Positions 1 through 12,620 of a DNA stretch of 64,000 nt are shown here, one piece after another (positions within the stretch are counted from its first letter, which is position 1; the number at the start of each line of letters is the position of its first letter). A program made the translations under genes and the position numbers. Below the pieces are notes generated by a model, which saw nothing but the letters and a program-made list of their open reading frames with translations, made no database searches and had not been told where the DNA came from. The DNA is taken from the NCBI GenBank assembly GCA_034440615.1, contig JAOTOM010004677.1, positions 332,485 to 396,484 on the forward strand, written 5' to 3'. Source of the stretch: Ashinkailepas kermadecensis (Eukaryota > Arthropoda > Thecostraca > Neolepadidae).

Positions 1-2036
1 CAACTTATACTTTAACATTACACCCTATGGGAATATCGCGGTGTACCGAATACAATTTTCCTGAATACATATATCGGATGAATATTAGCGTCGAATAATC
101 GTCCACCGAGCAAGGACGCAGCACATCCGAGCATGTGACCGTCAGCACCAGCGTGTAACCTCAGGTCAGGTTTTATGAAATTCAGAAAAAGGAAAGTAGT
201 CCACTTGGGTACCGTATGTGGGCCAAACGAAGCATTGAATGTAGTCTATCTCAACACTGATGCATGCACTAACAACACAAGAAGCAGCACACTGCGTGAC
301 CTGACCTCTATCGATGACGCATTTCATCAGGTAGCACTAGCGTCCCATTCAACAACGCATTCAGAAACGAATTCACCAATGTTCTCCGATTCGTCTGAAA
401 ATGTGACACAACCTTCACAGACATACTCGTACATGCATCCCGAAACCATTTTCTGCTACGACGAACCATTTCGCCATCAGAGGCGAAAAGGTCAGCCAGG
501 TCAAATCTGGGGTACCGCATAACTTGCCGGAGAATTCACTTATTGGAATGATAAAACGCTTGTGCCACCGCTATCACGGTGGCATGCAGCACACCAAGTC
601 AACTGGTCACTCGAGGACATCACTAGACCTCAGGTCAACGAAGACTTTAACATTACACCCTATGGAAATATCACGGTGTACCGAATACAATTTTCCTGAA
701 TACATTTATCGAATGGATATTAGCGTCGAAGAATCGCCCACCGAGCAAGGACGGAGCACATCCGAGCATGTGCCGTCAGCGTCAGCGTTGGACCTCAGGT
801 CAGGTTTAATGAAATTCAGAAAAAGAAAGTAGTCCATTTGAGTACCGTATGTGGGCCAAACGAAGCATTGAATGTAGACTATCTCAACACTGATGCATGC
901 ACTAGCAACACAAGAAGCAGCACACCACGTGACCTGACCTCTATTGATGACGCATTTCTGCAAAGTCTGCGAAGGTTGTGTCAAATTTTCAGACGAATCG
1001 GAGAACATTGGTGAATTCGTTTCTGAATGCGTTGTGAATGGGACGCTAGTGCTACCTGATGAAATGCGTCATCGATAGAGGTCAGGTCACGCAGTGTGTT
1101 GCTTCTTGTGTTGCTATTGCATGTATCAGTGTTGAGATAGTCTACATTACAATGCTTCGTTTGGCCCACATACGGTACCCAAGTGGACTACTTTCTTTTT
1201 CTGAATTTCATAAAACCTGACCTGAGGTCAAATGCTTGCGCTGACGGGCACGTGCTCGGATGTGCTGCGTCCTTCCTCGGTGGGCGATTATTCGACGCTA
1301 ATATCCATCCGATAAATGTTTTTAGGAAAATTGTATTCGGTACACCGTGATTTTCCCATACTGTGTAATGTTAAAGTCTTTGTTGATCTGAGGTCAAATG
1401 GTGACCCCGAGTGACCAGTTGACTTGGTGTGCTGCATGCCACCCTGATAGCGGTGGCACAAGCGTTTGAATTATTCCAATAAGTGAATTCTCCGGCAAGT
1501 TAAGCGGTACTCCAGATTTGACCTGGCTGACCTTTTCGTCTCTGAAGGCGAAATGGTTCGTCGTAGCAGAAAATAGTTTCGGGATGCATGTACAGGTATG
1601 TATGCGAAGGTTGTGTCAAATTTTCAGACGAATCGGAGAACATTAGTGAATTCGTTTCTGAATGCGTTGTTGAATGTGGCTAGTGCTATGTGACATCAGG
1701 TAGCTATTGCTACCTGATGAAATGCGTCATCGATAGAGGTCAGGTCACGCAGTGTGCTGCTTCTTGTGCTGCTAGTGCATGCATCAGTGTTGAGATAGTC
1801 TATATTCAATGCTTCGTTTGGCCCACATACGGTACCCAAGTGGACAACTTTCTTTTTCTGAATTTCATAAAACCTGACCTGAGGTCAAACGCTTGCGCTG
1901 ACGGGCACATGCTCGGATGTGCTGCATCCTTGCTCAGTGGGCGATTCTTCGACGCTAATATCCATCCGATAAATGTATTCAGGAAAATTTTATTCGGTAC
2001 ATCGTGCTATTCCCATTGGGTGTAATGTTAAAGTCT
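1..2036. repeat. 635-bp satellite with head-to-head inversion
   Basis: A unit starting with a motif like ACTTTAACATTACACCC at 9 recurs at 644, a spacing of 635. The same unit then appears inverted: GAAGGTTGTGTCAAATTTT is at 971 and again at 1606, also 635 apart. The first two copies (1-635 and about 636-958) are direct and the next two (about 970-1605 and 1606-2036) are reversed, with the switch near 960. A diverged trace continues to about 2520. Short open frames in it keep changing frame between copies and look non-coding. Several units carry the perfect or near-perfect palindrome TGACCTNAGGTCA. Confidence 0.85.
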
Positions 2037-2529
2037 AAGTTGACCTGAGATCAAATGGTGAGCTTGAAGGTGACATGCTTGGATGTGCTACTTTCTTGTC
2101 CGATGGAAGATTTTTTGGTGCTAATGACCATCCTATGAATGTATTTAGGAGGGTATTATCAGATACCCCGTAGATGGCAATAATGCATGGTCAAAACAGT
2201 ATTTTGCGAATATTGGTCAAACTATGAGATTGTAGGCCAGATGCTTCAATGTGTGGCATCCAGGGGCCATAACCAATGTCTGGGTGTTTTTTTTTGTCGT
2301 GCCAAGTAAAATTTTGCGGGAATTATCGGGTACACAAGAATTTGGTATAGTTGCATTTTTTAGTCTTTTCTGGCGAACGGTAATGAATCAGTGGTCATAA
2401 TTGGTCATTTTGATTGATGTGCTCTATGTACGTGCTATGTAGAATATGACCTGCAAAAATCAGGTATATCCAATGTGTCACCATGATTTTATTCGGTACC
2501 CCGTAAATAGATATAGTGCATGAGTAAAA

Positions 2530-3500
2530 CCAACATTGAGTGGAATAGGTAACTTAGAATATGGAGAAAGGCTTCTGGCATTAGATATGGACTCAGTCAA
2601 GTATAGGAGATTAAGGGGACACATGATTGAAATGTACAAAATTGTTACAGGACTAGATCACGTCAATTTGAATGGCGCTCTTCAGTTCAGAGTATCACAT
2701 AGGTGTCATCAATTCAGGTTAGACAAGTTGAGGTGTAGGACAGTTAAGCGACAACAGGTCTTCAGTCAAAGGGTTGTTGATCAGTGGAATGGGCTGCCTG
2801 CTGATGTTGTGGGGAGTTCCTCATTGAATGTATTTAAAAGTAGGGTGGACACATTTTTTACGCAGGAAAATCTTGTTTTTAAGTTCTAATTTGTGATGGA
2901 TGGGGTGATATTTATGTTAAGTAAGTGTGCACGGCTCAGACCCCTTTAAGCAGGCAGGGATGCAGTTTGAAAATTATTGATAAGGCATTCAATCCACATG
3001 TGTTACGAGGGATCAGGAGAATAGGGCTGAATAGCTAGATTAAATAGGCATTGATAGGTGTGTGGGATATTGGTGGATGGTTTCTTCAGGATGTGGTGAT
3101 GGTTGGGGTGGGTCTTTTTTACCAGGCTTAGGGTATCTTCCATTTACAGACTTAACTGGATAGGTCCTTGGGTCTCTTATTAAGTATAAATGCTTTATGA
3201 CTTTATATAGGGTATACCTAGCAGTGGATTCAGCACTTTCCTTCGGGATGTGATACTGATGAGATTGGCTATGGTAGCACAATGGGTATGATTGGAGGAG
3301 TGTGTAATTGTTGAGTGTGTTATGCAATATCAAGTGAATGGTGCTAGATAGGCTAGGATATATAACTCCCTAGGAACTTGAGATAAGAGATTGATTGGGG
3401 TGAGAGTATGTACATTTCTAGTATCTTTTCTAGATAGGCTTAACCCAGATGGGCCCCTATGGCTCTTATTAAGCCTTAACACATTATGACTTATGACTTT
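2530..3500 (+). mobile_element. CR1/L2-like LINE, 3' end (truncated)
   Basis: The frame ending in a stop at 2887-2889 encodes the C-terminal part of a non-LTR reverse transcriptase polyprotein. It contains GNLEYGERL and SQRVVDQWNGLPADVV, the latter typical of the region after the RT domain in CR1/L2-type elements. A nearly identical protein is read on the minus strand at 38628-39080. The 3' UTR runs to about 3500 and ends in short ATGACTTTATGAC-like repeats. This copy holds a single TACTAGAA (on its minus strand, 3416-3423) at the point where the other copy carries a hAT insertion, so it serves as the empty site. It is 5' truncated and dead. Confidence 0.8.
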
Positions 3501-4190
3501 ATGACCTGATGGAGAGGGCCCAAGCTTTTGAAAAGGAGACTGCGGCTTTCCGGAAAAGGCACCTGGGTCGTCAAAGGGGCTCCTGAGACGGCGGGAGGGG
3601 GCCCTAGTCGCCGGAGAGGACCTCGGGCCGTCAGAAAGAGCCATTGAACCGACGGATGGGGCCGAAGCCGTACAGGGGCCCCTGGCCTGATGGAGGGGTC
3701 CCAAGCTGTTGAAAGAGGACTTCCGCCCTGACATAGGAGGCACTGGATCGGTAAGGAGGGCCACTGCGCCGACGGAGAGGATCCCTAGCCGTGGAAGAAG
3801 CCCGGGACCCAGACACGGCATGAAGAACCCCTGGGTCGACGGAGGGAATCGAAACCACACAGGGGGCCCGAGCGTGATAAACGAGGCCCAAGCTTTTGAA
3901 AGAGGAGACTCCGGACGGACGGAGAGTGTCCTGAGCCGTGAAAGAGGGTCTCTGAGCCGGCCGAGGGTCTCCGGGCCGGAAGTGCAGGGCCACTGGGTCG
4001 GCTTTGGTCACGTTGATGGAGAGGGGCTCAGAGCTGAAAGCGGGCCTCAGGCCGATAGAGAGGCCCACGAGCTACGGAGATGATCCAGACCGACGTAGAG
4101 GGGTCCCGGTGCTACGTAAAGAGCCTCTAAGCCCATGGAGGATCACCTCCGAAAATTATTCGTGGGGCCCAATGCATAGAGGCAATGAGT
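3500..4190. repeat. Degenerate G-rich repeat, copy 1
   Basis: An irregular array of roughly 30-40 bp motifs built on GGAGAGGGCCC, GCCGACGGAG and CCTGATGGAG. The first 235 bases (3510-3745) line up by eye with 5905-6135, showing the two arrays are one dispersed family. Open frames in several phases follow from the periodic, stop-poor composition and are not judged to be genes. Confidence 0.65.
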
Positions 4191-5540
4191 GCTACCAACT
4201 TGGTCGGTGAGGCCCACCCCATGGGATCCCATGTTCTGGGTGCAGAACAGCCACCACGTGGAAGTACCCCAATACATGACTATGACTATGTTAAGAAACC
4301 AAGAAGTTGATAGGACCACGACAAAGATGGTGGGGGCCGAGGTCCCACCGAATGTATAGGAAACTATATTTCTGCTTTATATGCATCGGCATTTATATGT
4401 ATCAGCCTTTCTCATCCATCTTCAGCTGCCCGTTCAAACATATTCCGCAACCTGGCGATTGACCTACCGCACGAAAATCGAAATAATTATGTGTTTGAAA
4501 GGAAATAACACGGTAGCAGTCGATGACATCGAAAGCATTGACAAGTGAACGACTAAAAAGTAATCATGAGGAATACACAAGGAAATATATTTCACTTTAG
4601 CTCCAAATTTCCGCTCACTCCACGTTACTCCGCAACTGTGCGCAAATGATGCATCACACGGTCTTGACAGAACGCAGAGTGCGCAAGAAGCAATGTGGCT
4701 GATCTTTCTGGTAGCTAGAGCCCTAATTTGGCGGGGAAGGTCCTTGTATCAGTCCAGTCTTGCACCATATCGCCTCGGTCTCTCCTCTCCGAGACCCCTG
4801 GTGCACGATAGAAGCACCACCGGTTAGGTGAAAGATCGCTGGCTACGAGAGTGAACATGGCAAACTCGAAGACAAGCTCTTTTTCCAGTGTTACATGCAT
4901 TGCAAAAGTCGATCATTTGAGTTTTGGTTTTGATAGGCTCAACGCGAAATGTCGTGTTCCCAGGTTGCAGCACCTGAAGTTGGGTGGAGCTGCCGACAGT
5001 TCTGCGCGGGAGCGGGCAAGTAGGCATGCCGAAAGAGATGTCGGTAGCGCTGTCGGAGGTCATGACGACAGTGCAGTGTATCCCGTCAAGTCCACACTGG
5101 CTGGTGGTGGCGCTGACCCGACAAAACACGTGGTGCGCCGTGCCACGCGGCCCAAACCGACAGCGGTGCCAGCTGGTCAGGCTGGCATTCGTCAATTTGA
5201 CATTTGGCAATTGTCAGACAATTGTCATTCCTTCCCCGCCTCCAGTGGTGTCGACACCTGTGTCGATCCGCCGCCGGCGACCGAGCCGTGGCACAACGAC
5301 TTTCGCTGACAAAGGTGACTCTCGACTTATGCATCCGGCATCGTCACGTGATGTATGGTGACCTCCACAGAGTTCACACCGGCTACAGGCAGAACCTCAG
5401 TTGCCGATCAACACCTGGGTATAATGAGTAGTCTCCGTCGGAATAGAGTAGTAAATCAGTCAGACAATGAATCAATCCGACACCACACAGGTCTTCCGGA
5501 CTTGCCAAGTCATAACAGGAGCGGAAGCCTCCTGTAGTCA
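4191..5540. other. Unassigned stretch; weak exon candidate
   Basis: No recognisable gene or repeat. A GC-richer core (about 4850-5340) is open on both strands. The minus frame 5210-4824 is rich in Cys, Thr and Ser and resembles an extracellular beta-rich segment, but no domain could be named. Its apparent first codon is TTG, so if real it would be an internal exon. The plus frames 4851-5309 and 4984-5361 overlap it and at most one can be real. Confidence 0.3.
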
Positions 5541-6136
5541 GTGACTTAGCAAAGGTTGGGGGCGAAGGGGCCAGCTGCCTCCCATGGGAGGTCGGAGGGA
5601 CCCTCCACGCGGCGATGCAGAGGGACCTTTGCAGGTGTCTCGCAAGGACCCCCTGAGCCGACATGAAGGGCCTCTGGAGCGACGAAAAGGGCAAGGGCTG
5701 ATGGAAAGGGGCCCGGGGCTGATGGAAAGGGTCCCGTGTCAATGAAGAGGGCCATGAGTCAACGGAGAATGCCATCAGAAAGATGTTGAGGGCCCTTGGC
5801 TGGGCTAACGTGAAGGGATTCTATATCGACGGAGGGGGCCCGGATCGTCGGAAGGGCCTCCGGGATGACGAAGACGGCCCAAACCGAAGAAAGGGCCCCT
5901 GGCTTGATGGACAGGGCCCAAACGTTTGAAAAAAGTGTCTCCGGCTTGCCGAAAAAGCCCTGGGTTGCCAAAATAGGGTCACTGAGACGACGGAGGAGGC
6001 CCTAGTTGCCGGAGAGGACCTCGGGCCGTTAGAAACGAACCTTGGACTGACCGGTAGGGCCCAAGCTGTACACAGGTCTTTGGCCTGATGAAGGGGGCTA
6101 GAGCTGTTGAAAAAGAGTCTTCGGCCTGACAGAGGA
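5540..6136. repeat. Degenerate G-rich repeat, copy 2
   Basis: Second member of the array seen at 3500-4190, sharing the order of its irregular motifs, for example TTGCCGGAGAGGACCTCGGG at 6006-6025 against the equivalent in copy 1 near 3612. It abuts the poly-A-like tail of a LINE at 6137. Confidence 0.6.
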
Positions 6137-7300
6137 TTGTTTGTTTGTTTATTGGGGTTTAGGGGCGCATCGACTGCAGTGGTCATGCAGCGCCCATAAC
6201 AAAGTTAGTCATACGGTATTATCTAAGCGAAGGCTAGTCGAGACGTCTTCATATACACTACATTTGCAAACGCGTTCCGGTCAAGATGTCAAGGTGTCAA
6301 GATGTAGAATAGAACGTAATGATTTTACCATATACCAGGAAGGTATTAGTGAGGTGCATATATTACATACAATTTTATTTCTGAGAGGAAGCGAAAGAGT
6401 TGTCCTGATTAAACAAACGGCGACTCGTCCCCCAGTAAGTCCCGTAATGAGACTGAGTTGCGCCCAAAGTGACGTCTTCGCTCCTGGGCAAGTCGAGGAC
6501 ACGCAACCAATATGTGTTGAACTGATGGTGGAGCGTGGCACCTTGGGCACAGTGGCCTTTGGTCGCCACTTAGGAGAAATCTGTGGGTGCTGTATGTGTG
6601 ACCTATTCGCAGCCGGCATAGTACCACCTCGTGGCGTCTAGTTATATGTGATGACGATGGCCAATCACCAATATGGTGCTTGATCCTCCTTAACTTGTTA
6701 TCAGCCATGGACTCCCAGCTGTCCTGCCATTTCTTCAAAATGGTGCTTCTAATGTCTGGGAAGAAGTCCCTCGCTGGGAAGGGAAGACAACGTGTGCGTG
6801 GACCTTGAGCAGCACGCTTCGCTGCAGCATCAGCAGACTCATTTCCGCTGATTCCCACGTGGCTTGGAATCCAACAAAATACCACCTTTTTACCTACCAT
6901 GTTCAAAGTCGTGAGTGTAGATAAGACGCTTTGTACAAAAGGAAAAATGATGAGATGAGAATGATGATGAGAATGATGAGATGGGCAAAACTCCCTTAGA
7001 GCCAACAGGCTACTAAGCGAGTCGCTCTATATAACATGTCGTGCATTATGTCCGACCTCAATAAAACTCAGGGCTTTGTTGAAAGCGACCAGTTCAGATG
7101 TGTAAACTGATGCATTCGCGGGAAGAGAAAACGTTCGAGTTGCGGAATCCGTTACAAAGGCGCTACCAACACCAAGTTCAGTTTTGGATCCATCAGTATA
7201 GGTCGGCGTGTAATTTCTCTATTCGGCGTTCCAAAAACAAAAATAAATACAGCATTGCCATTCACTTGAAGCAGGTTCTCACATCCACACTGAAATTTCC
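6137..7300 (-). mobile_element. RNase H-type LINE, 3' end (dead)
   Basis: Read on the minus strand, the segment begins in an RNase H domain (YTDGSKTEL near 7200, ASVYTSELVA near 7105, CWIPSHVGISGNESAD near 6860). It then passes into the C-terminal Cys-rich motif (CPRCHAPP...HILVACP near 6510) found after RNase H in I/R1/Outcast-like elements. A TAG near 7033 interrupts SDSLSSLL. The 3' tail at 6137-6195 is a TAAACAAACAAACAA-like run preceded by a GC-rich stretch containing ATGACCACTGCAGTCGATGC. The element is 5' truncated and meets an opposite-strand LINE at about 7300. Confidence 0.8.
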
Positions 7301-8930
7301 GGAGGTTACCCCTGACCGGGTTCCCCCTTCTCCCATTTTGGCACATGAAACACCCCAAACTCGAGTATCTCTTTCGGCAAAATAAAATCCTGCTCACCCC
7401 CATCGAAGTCCAAATTACGTTTTTTGAATATCAAGAGGCCCACCCACAACACACCTTCTTCTACACGGACGGCTCACGTACCAGCAATGGTACGGGAGCC
7501 GCCTGGTGCGGTGGGCCCGACACTGGTCAAACCAAATTAACACTTCACCATTCGGTATACACAGCAGAACTAGTCGCCATACTCACTTGCCTACAGCACA
7601 TCACTGCGCAACACATCACTACCCCTACTACAATATGCACTGACTCACGATCCTCCGTGGACGCCCTCGCCGCAATACACAACACCACACACCCCACGCT
7701 CCACGCCATCCGACAACTGTACAATGCCAACCACGCACACCTTCCACTCACCCTGCTCTGGATCCCTGGACATAGGGATATCCCGGGAAATGAACGGGTT
7801 GACGGTCTCGCCCGCGCGGCGATCGACCTCCCCGATAACAATGGAGCCCCGGTGCCCCACGGAGATCTTTTATCCCTCACAAATAATCTATTTAAAAAGT
7901 ATATCCAGGCCTGCTGGTCACACAACACCACACACCTACACACCATCAAGCCCACACTCTCCAGCTGGCCTTCCTCCAACCAGCACACGCGTCTGAACGA
8001 GGTGGTACTCGCCAGACTTTGCCTGGGACACACCAAATTGACACACAATTATATTTTTCATAGACCTCACCGCCTTCCACTTTGTAACACATGTCACGTA
8101 CGCCTTACTGTCACCCATATTTTACTTGACTGTCCAGCATATGCTCCTCACCGTCGCTATATCACGCAGTATGTCGCCAAGATCCACTCACAACTTTCGC
8201 TTCGAACTCTCCTCGGGAATGACCACCCGGCACTCCTCGAGTTACTCTTCCGCTTCCTACAGGACACCAAGCTCTCCGAACTGATATAAAGCCTCCGTCG
8301 CATTTTCCTGTTCCAAGCTAGTCTGATACAAGTTATAAGACACGCGCCACACTCCGTACTGGCTGTATGACTCTGCTCCACATCTCTTCCTCTCCGTCGT
8401 CGCAAAACACATGCATATAGGTTATCTCACACTAGGTAGACAGGATCCGATCCAATTTGGCTAATACGGACGGATTTCCTTTTAAATTGCGCTTGGTTTT
8501 TTACCTACGGGTTTTCCAGGCAGCTTGGTTTTCCCCTTTTTAGGGGTTTCCAAGCTTTAACTTGAAACATACACCTACACATACAAGGTCGGGCCTGAAT
8601 CCACGACTCGCTCTGGGTGACAGGCCTCCGCTTCGCCATCCAGGTTGCAGGTGGGCAGTGGAGCCTCTCCGTAGGCTGTGAAGCTGTCCACCGTCCAAAT
8701 GTCCTTCCATTGTCATGCGTGTCTGTATGTATGTCTGAACATGTACGTGTATGCCATGCGTGTAGCGTCTCTCTACGCCATGTTTCTTGTCTGACGGCGT
8801 CTCTCCTTTCTTGACTCATTGATATAACCGGATGTCACATAAGCCGGATTAACGTAATTCTTTCTTTAACGTAGCAATCTCTAGCAGATGGCACTTTGCC
8901 TCCGCTAAAGATTTAGGAAAAAAAAATTAT
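7300..8930 (+). mobile_element. RNase H-type LINE, 5' truncated
   Basis: The frame 7345-8289 (stop TAA at 8287-8289) gives 314 residues of the ORF2 C-terminus. The RNase H catalytic pattern is visible: Asp in FFYTDGSRTS (about residue 42), Glu in VYTAELVAIL (about 75), Asp in ICTDSRSSVD (about 99) and the last acidic residue in GNERVDGLAR (about 153). A CNTCHVRLTVTHILLDCP motif follows. No stop breaks the domain, so this fragment may be young. About 600 bp of 3' UTR follows, with a GC-stemmed hairpin at 8529-8563 (AGCTTGG ... CCAAGCT around CCCC/GGGG). RT and endonuclease are missing upstream. Confidence 0.85.
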
Positions 8931-11299
8931 GTATGTCGATATAAGTTCCAGTGCTCTTAGCTTATATTCTTGAGGGATGACATCACCTTTCCTCAGAGAA
9001 GTGAGCGACACATCGATATTTGGAGTGGCCTGTCTCCAAAGAGGAGTTTTTAAAGATTTCATACGCATCACCCCACGCAGCTTTATACCACCGTCGGCGA
9101 AGAGAGTTTGGATCCTCACACATAAGGGTGCGGAGGTTCCCTGTCGCGCTCCTCTAAACAAAGCCAGGATACGTCGGGAAAACACAGACCGATAGGTTGG
9201 GTGGTCGGGGAATTGGCACAGCTTGCACGCATAGCGCATACCAAGCAGTTCGCGACGCATAGCCAGACACGGTTCGTTGGCTTCTACCAGAAGACTCGCT
9301 GTCGGTGACGTGCGAAAGGAACCTGTAGCAATGCGAAGCGAGGTGTGATGGATTGTGTCCAACGTTCGCTTTGCTGACGTACAGGCACTGTCATAGACGA
9401 AACACGCATAATCCAGTTTAGAACAGACCAAAGATCTATATAGGAGCATAAGTGTGCGTCTGTCAGTACCGTATGACGTACGTGAGACAACCTTAAGAAT
9501 GTTCAAAGTTCTAAAACAGTTATCACGGAGCATCTTACAATGTTGCCGATACGTCAAGCGACAGTCAAGAAGGAAATCAAGAAACCTGATCACCGGTTTT
9601 GTAGGAAGTGTTGATTTGTATAACCTGTCTTCCATATTTGGACACATCTGACGTCGGCAGAAATGCATGGCGACTGTTTTCTCTGTGGAGAAGCGGAAAC
9701 CGGTCACATTCGCCCACCGCTCCAAGCGGCAAACAGAAAGTTGTAGTCTTCTCTGTAACGCCGGCGCTGAAGTGCTCGACGTCCAGATCGCAAAGTCGTC
9801 TGCGAAAAGCGAGCTACGGATATATGTCGGCAGTGTACTGGCGATGTCGTTAATAATAAGAGCAAACAGAGGCACACTAAGCACTCCGCCCTGCGGCACC
9901 CCGTTTACTTGCTGGAACCAGTCAGAATATTGGTTGCCAATGCGTACGCCGAATCGGCGATCTAATAGATAGTTGCGAAAAAAGACTGCTAGAGAACCAC
10001 GGAGGCCGCATTCGTGGATTTTTGCAATCATGGCGTGGCGCCACGCCGTGTCGAAGGCACCCTCAATGTAAAAAAAAACACTGCTCCAACATGGTGCTTC
10101 TTGACGAAAGCAGCACGAATGTCGGTGTCAAGGGTGATGAGATGGTCCACCGTGCCACGGTGTTTTCTAAAAGCGCACTGACAATTTGTTAAAATGTTTC
10201 TATCTTCCAAGTACCATCCCAAGCGGACATTCACCATCTTCTCCACAATTTAGAAAGAGACGATGTCAAGGAAATGGGGCGATAGTGCAGTGGATCTTGT
10301 TCACCCTTCCCTGGCTTTAAAACAGGTATAATAATGGCCTCTCTCCAAGCTTGCGGAAATGTGCCACTTTTCCACTAGCGTGGCCAATAAAACATTCTGA
10401 GCACATGGTGGCAGGAGGCGCAACATTTCATTGTGTATCTTGTCGGGACCCTCAGATACGTCCGGCAACGAAGCACTACTGCCGACATCAGTTCGGCCTT
10501 AGTGAATGGCTCATTGTATTCGATCCTTTTTCGTGTAGAGAAGTCGGTCTCGCCTTCTCGCACTGGGCACGGTAGCGGAGGAATTCTGGGTCAATATTTC
10601 CTGAATTGCTGCGTCGTGATAGCGTGCGGCCAATTTCATTCGCTACTTCAGCTGGTCGGAAAATGTTTTCGCCTGCTATTCGCAAGACGGGAAGATGAGC
10701 GGAGAATTGGCCAGAGATTCGCTTTATGCGTGTCCACACCTCCGCTGACGGGGTGGATGAGGTGAGTCCTCCGACATATTTTTGCCAGGAAGCTCGCTTG
10801 GCTTCTCGCACAGTCCTACGGGCATAGGCTCGAGCCTTCCTAAAGGCGATCATGTTGGCCGTTGAGCTCCGGCAGGCAAAAGCTCGAAAGGCTTGTTTGC
10901 TAGCACGAATGGCATCCCGACACTCCGGAGTCCACCACGGGACTGGGGCACGACGGGGTGTCCCGGAAGTCGTCGGGACACAGTGATGGCTGCCTCCAGG
11001 ACTGCCCCTGTAAAAGTAGGCACCGAAGGTGGAGAGTTGTGATCGGGACTGAACCTTGCCTGCAGTTTGACCTCAAATTCACTCCAGTCGGCTTTTCGGA
11101 GGTTCCACCCCCGAGGCCTCATGCCAGGGACAGCTCCAGTTCCGTAATCCAACCACACAGGGAAGTGGTCGCTTCCTAGCGGATCGTTGTCAACAAACCA
11201 GGTAAGATGTTCGGCTAGTTGCGGGGAGCAGAGGCTCAGATCTAAAACCGATGTGCTTCCGGACTGTGAAGTAAAATACGTGGGCGAGCCTGTATTTAA

Positions 11300-12158
11300 C
11301 ACGCGCCCTAGAAGGCCTCTGAAAATTACGCGCACTGGAGGGGCGGGGGTGGGGGTGGATTCCCCCCCCCCTAAGATCTCGGCTCCTATTAAAACTGGAG
11401 GAACGAAATTCGCAGGGTGGATGGATACGGTAATGAACTCTATTGTGTACAAATTTCATGACCATAGGTCAATATCTTCTAGGTCAAATGATGTCACATT
11501 TGTAAACATTTTCTTGTTTTGCGTGGCTTGGCTTGTCAGTGTTGTGGATCACTGTGATTGTGTTTAAATGGTCCAAAATGGGCATCAATGATGTTTTGGA
11601 CATTACTAATGATGCAATGCAGATGCTAGACCCGACATTTGACCTCAGGTCACCTATATAGCAGCACTTTATCAAGTCAGTTACCTGTTCCAGTTACCGG
11701 AACCGGGCCGCCGGACCGACTTCTCCGTCGGGCAGCTCGGCGCAATCGGCCTCACGAAGAAAGGAGACTAAAGTATGTACATGAATAAATTATGGAAACG
11801 CAATGACAAACAGTACAAATGACAAACAGTAGTGCATTTATGACAACATTCCAGTTGACCAAGTTTGGTTCCATTAACCTGTCATGAACATGACCTGACT
11901 TGACCTCGGTGACGTAACATGACCTTGAAACTGTATAGCATATCAATATGCATCAAACAAGTCGCTAGTTTTACCAAGAACACTTCCCTTTTGCGGATAT
12001 ACGGGAAGCGCATCAGCGCCGATTTTTGTGGTCTGGCGCTACGAATTTTTTTTTACTCAAAAATTTTATCGGTATATCGACCGGTAAAATCTGCAGTTAT
12101 GTACGAAAAACAGGAAGGGGCGGGGAAGATTTGGCCCCCCCCCCCTCCAGTGCGCGTG
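11300..12158. mobile_element. TTAA-flanked non-autonomous DNA element
   Basis: The host LINE sequence is interrupted exactly at TTAA: one copy at 11296-11299, the other at 12159-12162. Removing the insert and one TTAA restores the LINE frame across FLLNTGSPTYF. The ends are inverted: both begin CACGCGC, and GCGCACTGGAGGGG recurs on both sides, displaced by about 30 bp on the left. TTAA duplication is characteristic of piggyBac-like transposition. No transposase frame is present, so this is a MITE-like derivative of about 859 bp. It also contains a TGACCTCAGGTCA palindrome at 11640-11652. Confidence 0.75.
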
Positions 12159-12488
12159 TTAAGAGAAATAACGACTCGGCGTGAATAAAGCGTTCCAGCA
12201 GTCTTTCCCGAGCATTAGTAGTGTTACAGCCCCAGGCTGAATGATGACAGTTACAATCGCCTAGAAGTAAAACTGGCGGTGGGAGCTCTAGCATTACAAG
12301 TCTAAGCTCTACCGACGGGAGAGACAGGTAGCAGGTATGATGAGCACAGGGTTACTCAGCGATCACTAAAAGACACACGGGCAGAGACTGCCTGCAGTGG
12401 TGTGGAGAGAGTAATCTGCTGCGCAGGTACGCTATGGTGTACTGCCAGCATAGTTCCACCATGTGTTGCTGTGTCAGCCGGTTTGTCC

Positions 12489-12620
12489 TTGCGGAATATT
12501 GAGTAGTTCCTTGCGGAATACTAAGTAGTTCCTTGCGGAATACTGAGTAGTTCCTTGTGGAATACTGAGTAGTTCCTTGCGGAATACTGAGTAGTTCCTT
12601 GCGGAATACTGGGTAGTTAC
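12489..12620. repeat. 22-bp tandem repeat
   Basis: About six copies of TTGCGGAATACTGAGTAGTT plus two bases. It runs directly into the 80-bp array, whose unit begins with a related GGGTAGTTACTGAGCGAG. Confidence 0.95.

Noticed and set aside
6141..6641. 166-codon plus-strand frame
   Set aside because: Antisense to the RNase H and Cys-motif region of a minus-strand LINE.
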